Source of the DNA: Chitinophaga sp. HK235 | GTDB taxonomy: Bacteria > Bacteroidota > Bacteroidia > Chitinophagales > Chitinophagaceae | Length of the DNA: 64,000 nt | Assembly: GCF_018255755.1 (NCBI RefSeq) | Contig: NZ_CP073766.1 | Location: 1,116,001 to 1,180,000 of the forward strand | Direction of reading: 5' to 3' | Notes under the pieces: model-generated | Told to the model about the DNA's origin: nothing | The model's database searches: none | What the model saw: only the letters and a program-made list of their open reading frames with translations | Program-made: the position numbers and the translations under genes | Shown here: piece after piece, positions 53,045 through 62,000 of the stretch | Layout: each line of letters starts with the position of its first letter | How positions within the stretch are numbered: position 1 is the first letter of the stretch

Positions 53045-56000
53045 TCAGGATTTTCCTGCCAACAAAGCATCGATCTGTGCCGCTGGTGTTTTTACAATTG
53101 CATACAGCAGCTGTACAAAATCTCTGCTTATACCTTTGATGGTGTCTTCATGAAACAGGTCTGTACTATATGCTATACTTGCGGTTAAGCCGTTTGCTGT
53201 CTCCATCATTGACAAGGTAAGATCAAGCGCAGTCATATCCAGAGCAAGGCGTTCTGCTAATACCTGTATGCTTTCTATATCAATGGCCGGTGTTTCAGGA
53301 ATATTCTGCAAAGAAAACATTACCTGGAATAAAGGATGACGATACTGTTCCTGCGCTATTACAGATGCATCTGCAATATGCCCGAAGGGTACTTCCTGAT
53401 GTTCATAGGCATTGAGTGTGGTTTGTTTTACCTGTAGTAAAAGTGATTCAAAAGGCAGATTACCGGCGAGATGGCTGCGCAGGGGCAGTTGATTAGCAAA
53501 AAAACCAATCAGTCCTTCCACCTCCTGCCTTGTTCTGCCTTCAATAGAGGCACCTACACAAATATCTACCTCTCCGCTAAGGTGATACAACAATACCTTA
53601 AATGCCGCCAATAATGTCATAAACAATGTGGTACCTTGTTGTTGGGATAATCCCTGCAATGCATCACTCAGCTCGCGATCAATATAAAACCGCTCTACAC
53701 TGCACCCCCAGCTTTGCACCACTGGTCTTTCATTATCGAGCGGCAGTGCCAGCACTTTTACATCTACCAATTGTTTTTTCCAATAATTCAGTTGTGCAGC
53801 CAGCAGGGAGCCGGTCATATATTTACGCTGCCAGATGGCATAATCTGCATACTGTACATTTAATGAAGCCAGGTTGCCCGGGAGGTTTGTTGTATAAGCA
53901 GTATAGAGGCTAGCTAACTCCCGCATCATAATTCCCAGAGACCAGGCATCAGCCGCTATATGATGCAGCGTTATCACCAGCATATATTCGTCTGCCCCGC
54001 AAATGATCAGATGCGCACGCAATGTATGATCCCGCGACAAATCAAACGGTGTATAGACCAGCCTGTGAATATAAGCAGTGCGCGCGGCCTCGTTTTCCCG
54101 GTATTGCGGATCATCTGTAACTGCCAGAGACCATAATCCTTCATCCATTACCACCTGGTACAGGTCTTGCCCAGATGTACCTATATCACAACGGATCACC
54201 GTACGTAATATTTCATGACGGTTTACAACATGCTGAAATGCTTTTTCAAGCATTTCTCTGTTTACCTCACCTTTGATCTTCCATAATATTGGAATATGAT
54301 ATTGTATACTACCTACCTGCTGGTCAATGTGCCATAGGTATTCCTGATTAAAGGACAACGGAATACTACCGGAACGGGAGTATACTTCAATAGGTGCTCC
54401 TGCCAGACCCGTAGCTTCGTTTTCCATATAAACAGCAAAGTCCGCAACAGTGGCGTAACGGAATACCGCCTGTATAGCTAACTCCTTATTCATTTTTTTA
54501 CGCAGCATAGCTATTAAACGCATTGCCAGCAAAGAATGTCCTCCCAACTCAAAGAAATTATCGTATATACCTACCCGTTGTACCTGTAATAGTTCCTCCC
54601 AAACGGAAGCGAGTATCGCTTCAGACTCATTACGCGGAGCTACATATGAATTTGACGACAATGTATTCATATCAGGGTCCGGCAGCATTTTTTTGTCGAT
54701 CTTGCCATTCACCGATAAAGGAAGCTGTTCCAGTTCCATCAGTAATGAAGGTACCATATACTCCGGCAGTTTGCTTTTCAGAAAAGAAATGATCTCTTCT
54801 CTCCTGAAATCCTTACGTGGCACTACATATCCCACGAGTTTTTTATTTCCATTTTCATCCATTTTAGCAGTAACAGCAGCGTGGCTTACAAATGCACATT
54901 GTTGCAATACCCGCTCTATTTCGCCCAACTCAATCCGGTAACCGCGTATTTTTACCTGCCCGTCCATACGACCAATCAGCTCTACATTACCATCAGCTAA
55001 CCACCTGGCCTGATCTCCGGTGCGGTACATTTTTCCACCATCCGCTATAAAGCTGTCTGTTACAAACTTTTCTTTATTAAGCAGCTCATTATTGATATAT
55101 CCCCTGCCTACACCAGCTCCGCCAATATATAATTCTCCGGCTACACCCACCGGAACACAGCGTTTGTATTCATCCAGTATGTAATATCGTACATTATGCA
55201 TCGGACGGCCTATTGGCACTACCTGGTAGTGGTCGGCTATTCCTTCAAAAAAAGAAGCATCAATAGCAGTTTCCGTTACGCCATAACTGTTTATTATGCG
55301 TATCCATTTGCTGTAATGCTCATACAAATAATGATAATCCGCTTTTTTACAGATATCAGAACCAACTATCAAAAGCCGCATAAAAGAGAAATCAAGCCCC
55401 TCATCCGTAACATATTTCAACAGGTGAATAATCAATGCTGGTGTAGACTCCAGTGTATCTACACGATATTGCTTCATCATGCTGTATAAATAATTCACGT
55501 CCAGCTTTTTTTCCTCGCTGACCAACAACAGTTGACCACCATTAAGCAATGCCCGGCAGTATTCTGCTGTAAATACATCAAAAGAAACGGAAGCCAGTGA
55601 CAGCACTACCGGAGGCTGTTTATCAAAGCCAAACTGATAACGCCAACTATAGCAGATATTCAATATATTCCGGTGTTCTATCATCACTCCTTTAGGGGTA
55701 CCTGTAGAGCCAGAGGTATAAATCACATAAGCCAGGTTGCCCGGCTGCAATGTTATTTCCGGATTGTTGATTGTACATGCTGATATCTCACGCTCCAGTT
55801 TGTCGGTGTTAATGACTTTTACAGCAGCATTAGTCTGTAAACTAACAGGGCAGGCATTATTACACACCAGTATTCCGGCTTTACAATCTGTCAGCATGAA
55901 AGATAAACGCTCCACAGGCAAGGCAGGATCCAACGGCAGATACGCTCCGCCGGCCTTCAATATGCCCAGTATACCTATTATCATAGCAGGACTCCGGTCA

Positions 56001-59000
56001 GTGCAAACAGGCACCAGTGTTTCTTCTTTCACGCCTGCATGTCTTAAATAATGAGCCAGCCTATTAGCTTTTTCATTTAATTGCCGGTAAGTGAAATGCT
56101 GATCTTCATATAACAGGGCTGTATGCTCAGGTGTAAGTGCTGCCTGTTCTTCAAACAGCGATACAATTGTTTTTGCAGTATCCTGCGAATGTACCGTTTC
56201 CGTATCATTAAACGCTGTTACCAGCAGCTGTTCTTCAACGGTATTCAACATCTCTAATTCACCCAACCCGGTTTCCGGCGCTTTAACGATAGCATGTAGC
56301 AGCCGTTCGAAATGGCCGGTCATCCTGACAATGGTATCTTCGGAGAACAGGTCGGTACAATATTCCACCTTCCCTGCTAATCCATTCCTACCTTCTTCCA
56401 TAGAAAAACTGAGGTCAAACTGTGTAGTGGTTTGTTTCATTTTCTCGGAGGATAAATGCAGGTCTCCCAAATGGAGGTCCGGCGCTCCAGGTGTATTCTG
56501 CAAGGCAAACAGGACTTGGAATAACGGACTGCGGCTCATATCACGCTCTTTTGCCACTACTCCCACTATTTTCTCAAAAGGTATTTCCTGATGTTCATAG
56601 GCACCTAAAGTTGTTTCTTTTACCTGTTGCAATAATTCTGTAAAACCAATGGTATTATCAAGATGACTACGCAATGCCATGGTATTGATAAAAAAGCCGA
56701 TCAGGCCCTCTGTTTCCTGGCTGGTTCTTCCTGCAATGGGGCTACCCACGCAAATATCTTCCTGCCCGGTGTAACGGTACAACAATACTTTGAAGGCCGC
56801 CAACAAGGTCATAAACAACGTACAGTTATGTTCCAGCGACAATGCCCGCAACTGCCCGGATAACTCCTCATCCAATCTGAATATAAGGCTCGCCCCCGCC
56901 GCACTTTGAATAGCAGGCCGCGGATAATCGGTCGGCAATTGCAATACTGCCACACCAGACAATCGGGTTTTCCAGTAATCGATTTGAGCTTCCAAAAATT
57001 CTCCTGACAGATATTGCCGTTGCCAGATGGCATAGTCTGCATATTGTACATTCAGTACAGGCAGATTTGCCGGGCGGCCGGTTGCATATGCATCATAAAA
57101 TTCTATGAGCTCCTTTACAATTATTCCCGTAGACCAGCCATCAGAAGCAATATGGTGCAGGGTTACCACCAGCACATGCTCTTCTTCTCCGAGTACTATC
57201 AGGTGTACCCGCAGCATATGATCTTCAGACAAATTAAAAGGTTGATGAACAAGTACCTTCACATAAGCCGGTAATGCTTCTTCGCTGCAGGAAGGATCAT
57301 CAATAACCTGTAACTCCCATTGATCTTTATCCAGCACCACCTGACAGGCATTTCCTTCTTCATCCTCCCGTATCACGGTACGTAATACTTCGTGTCTGTT
57401 CACGATACTTTGTAATGCAAAGGCCAGTGCCGGCTTGTTCATCTTTCCTTTCAACCTCAGCGCAATCGGGACATGATACTGTATACTACCCGTCAACTGA
57501 TCAATAAACCACAAACGTTCCTGGCTATACGAAAGCGGGATACGCGCCGCTCTTTCCCTGGCTTCAATGACAGGCAACAACAAGCCTGTATGCTGTTGCT
57601 GCAGGTATCTGGCAAGCCTGGCAATAGTAGGATAAAGGAAAAAGTCCTTCACCTTTAACTCTACTTCCATCATTTTCCGGATAGCAGACACCGCACGGGT
57701 GGCCAATAATGAGTGACCGCCCAACTCAAAAAAATCATCATAAATACCAACACGTGCTATTCCCAATACACTTTGCCAGATATCAACCAGTTGCCGCTCT
57801 GCTGCTGTCACTGGTTCCTGATAGTTGATCAGGCTCTTGCTCTGCATATCTTCCCGCGTGCTTAAAAACTTCCGGTCTATTTTTCCGTTATTAGTCAGCG
57901 GTAGTTGTAACAAGGCTATCAGATCGGCAGGCACCATATAGTCGGGCAATCGCTGTTGTAAATTTTTTCTGATGTCCTGTGCCAATGATTCGGTAATATC
58001 TGCATACAACGGAATATTGGAGATAGTATGATTCCTGGTATCAATGGTATCATTATAAACCGATGTAATAAATCCTTCTGAAGGCACCTTCTCCAGCAAT
58101 AGATTCATTTTTAACGGATCGGCATCCAATAAAAAACTGCAGGTATATCCTTTTGCACGGGCCAATGCCAGCCATTCATTCACGACTGTCATGCACCGCG
58201 CCGGCTGCTCTGCATAAGTTAAAAGATCTCCGACAGTGTGAACAGCCAGATCTTTCAAACCTTTTTCCAGTAGTATTTCTTTCCATAACCTGGGATCCGG
58301 CACACCTTTCAGGGCGATAACCGGTTCATCATCATACAACTGCTGCAGGATGTCCTGCCCTTCTTTTATCTCTTCCCAGTATTGCCACCGGGGAGTTATC
58401 ATTTCCTTCTCAATACCAACATAAATGATTACCGTATAGCGGTATAAACTCAATTCATTGATATAATCTCCTTTTTGCTTTTGTATATCCACGTAAGTGA
58501 TCTGCGGATAAATTGTTTGCAGCTGATAAAAATATTCCGGCGATAAACACAGCTCTTCCTCTTTCAGCATCTCCTGTTCTACACCCCAGGCAAATTCCCG
58601 GATGCTGGTTTTCGGCTGGAATTTTCCGGTAGTCAGGCGGGTTTTAAAGAGCCTCAACAGCCGGTTATCACGTATATCGCCTAAAACTATACGTCCTCCG
58701 CCATTTAAGTAGGAAATAGCTTTGTCCAACACATCAGACAAATACTTTTCTCCCGGGAAATATTGTACAACTGAATTTACAATAACCAGGTCTATCGCCT
58801 CATCCGCATCCAGACTAAGCTCATGTGCAGCGCCCACTTTTAGTATGGTAGCCGGATATTCCCGTTCTGCCATACTGATACGATGACGAATAGCTCCTAC
58901 TGAAACAGAAGAGAAATCTATACCCACATATTTTTCGATATGTCCTACCAGCTGATAATAGATCAATCCTGCGCCGCAGCCTATTTCCAGCACATTGGCC

Positions 59001-62000
59001 GGCCGTGCCGATAATATGACCGCTACAATATCATGCAACCATTCCCGCATTTCCCCAACAGGGATAGCCTTACCGGTAAAACTATCATTCCAGCCTGTAA
59101 GGTTGAATTCTGCCGCTGTTTCGCCTGCCTCTTCAGTTTTGGTGTATTCTGTTTCCCATAGCTCATGCCAGTTCTCTTCCTGTTGATTATACAACGATAC
59201 CTCTTTTTGTTTTACTGCCTGCATGTCCGGTACATAATAACTCACCAGTCTTTTCTGGTTATTATCATCGGCCCTGACCAATACCACTGCCTGGCTGACT
59301 GATTCACTTTGGCGTAGCAAATGTTCTATTTCTCCCAGCTCTATCCTGTAACCGCGGATCTTTACCTGGTGGTCTATCCTACCCAGGCATTCTATGTTAC
59401 CATCAGGTAACCATCTGCCCAGATCACCTGTCCGGTAAAGCTTTCCGCCTGATTTATCAAACGGATTAGCTACAAATTTTTCTGCTGTTAATGCCGGCAG
59501 ATTCAGATAACCACGCCCCACTCCTACTCCGGATACACATATTTCTCCGGTTATACCAATCGGGCATAATTGCAGGTCGCTGTCCACTATGTAAACCTGT
59601 AGATTTTGTACAGGCTTGCCCACTGGTATGTTTGCTCGTTCAGGACTTTCATAAAGAAAATAGTGACAGATATCATCCGATGCTTCCGTAGGCCCGTAGG
59701 CGTTGACCACCGGAATCTTTCCATAGTCCGGGTGAGAAAACCATCGCGACAGCAACGGCTGACTAACCGCTTCTCCCGTTACCAGCAGGTATTTCAGATG
59801 ACTAAGTGGTACACTTGTTTCTTCCTGCAACAACATAGACAGATAAGAAGGCACCAACTCCAATATGGTAATACCATCTGTTTCTATCAGTCCGATCAGA
59901 TAACCTGGATCATAAATGAGATCCTCCCGGTAAATGACGCAGCATCCTCCGCACAATAATGCCGAAAACATCTGCCATACAGATATATCAAAAGTATAGG
60001 ATGCCGTAAAGGCCAGCACTGTATCCTGGTCTATACCCAGATCATTTATCTTGGCATATAAATGATTCAGCATGCCACCATGTTCCACCATGACGCCTTT
60101 CGGATGACCGGTAGATCCCGAGGTGTAAATCACATAAGCCAGATCGCGCGGGGATGGTATCCCGCTTACTAACGATATCGCATCAACGAAAGGCAATTCC
60201 ACTACATCTTCTACCACTACTATATCCACAGCCGGATTCGTTGGTATTTTATCTTTCCCGTAACGGCTACCCACCACAATGGTTGCCTTACTATCTTCAA
60301 GTATATACGCCATACGGGCCGCAGGATAAGCAGGATCTATCGGCACATAAGCGCCTCCTGCTTTCATGATCCCCAGCAGGGCTACCAGCATCCAGGGTGA
60401 ACGTTCGGTGCAAACAGGCACCAGCTGATCTGCTTTAACACCGTTACTTACCAGGTAATGCGCCAGCTGATCTGACTGCCTGTCCAGCTCCCCGTAACTA
60501 AGCTGGCTGCCTTCAAACCAAACTGCAACGGCATCAGGTGTACGCGCAGCCTGTAAGCCAAACAATGCCGGCAATGTTTGATCATGCGGAAACTCAACGG
60601 CTGTATCATTAAATGTTGTCAGTAATTTTTGTTCTTCCGCCTGGCTCAGCATAATAAACGAACTGATATTGGCGTCAGGCGCCTGCACAATAGCCTGTAG
60701 TAACTGCACAAAATGATCCATCATCCGCGATATGGTATCATTGCTAAACAGGTCTGCACAATACTCCACATATCCGCTTAATCCCGCTGGCTGTTCAACA
60801 AAAGAAACCCCCATATCAAACAACGTCGTGATGTGATCTACAGGATCGGAGGATAATTGCAGATCTTTTAAATTTATACCTGGTGCATCTGGTGTATTAA
60901 ACAATTCAAATATCACCTGGAACAAGGAAGTTCTGCTCATATCCCTGTTTTTCTCGACCACCTCTACGATTTTCTCAAAAGGAATTTCCTGGTGATCATA
61001 AGCTTCCAGTGTAGTTTGTTTCACTTGTTTCAACAAAGTTGTAAAAGCAGGATCATCACTCACATCTGTACGCAACACCAGTGTATTGATAAAGAAACCT
61101 ATCAATCCTTCCAGCTCCACCTGCGGGCGGCCTGCGATAGAAGTACCTACACAAATATCTTCCTGGTCACTGTACCGGTACAACAATACGTTAAACGCAG
61201 TCAGTAAAGTCATAAAAAGTGTAGTACCCTGCTGACGTGACAATGCCTGCAGCTGATCCGACAACTCGCGGCTAAGTCTGAAATGATAACCAGCACCACG
61301 GGTACTTTGAAAAACCGGGCGCGCATAATCAGTCGGAAATTGCAGTGTGGTAATATCTGCCAGTTTATTTTTCCAGTAACCAATTTTTTGTGCTAATATT
61401 TCTGCAGACAAATATTCACGCTGCCAGATGGCATAGTCAGTGTACTGAATATCTAATGCGGGTATTTGTGCCGGACGATTGTCCACACCAGCACTATACA
61501 ATTCTGCCAGTTCTTTTACAATAATACTTTTCGACCACGCATCAGATGCAATATGATGCATAGTTACTACCAATACGTATTCTTCTGCTGCCAGTACTAT
61601 TAAATGCGCCCTCAGCATATGATCCCGTGACAGATCAAACGGCATGTTGATTAACGATCTGGTGAAATCCTTCAAGGCGGCAGGATCATCTCTATATTCG
61701 GGTTTACTTACTACTGTCAGTTGCCAGGAGTCTTTATCCTGTACCCGCTGATAAGCAACACCATCCTGCTGTACCATCACAGTTCGCAATACTTCATGGC
61801 GATTCACTATTTCCTGCAAGGCATGCGCCAGCGCGCCACGGTCCAGCTGTCCGCTTAACCGCAATACATGTGGCACATGATATTGCACACTACCCGTCAG
61901 CTGGTCAATAAACCACAAACGTTCCTGGCTATACGATAATGGTATCTGTGCCGGACGCGGATCATAACGTCTGATCCCCGGTAATACAGGCCGGCCTGAT

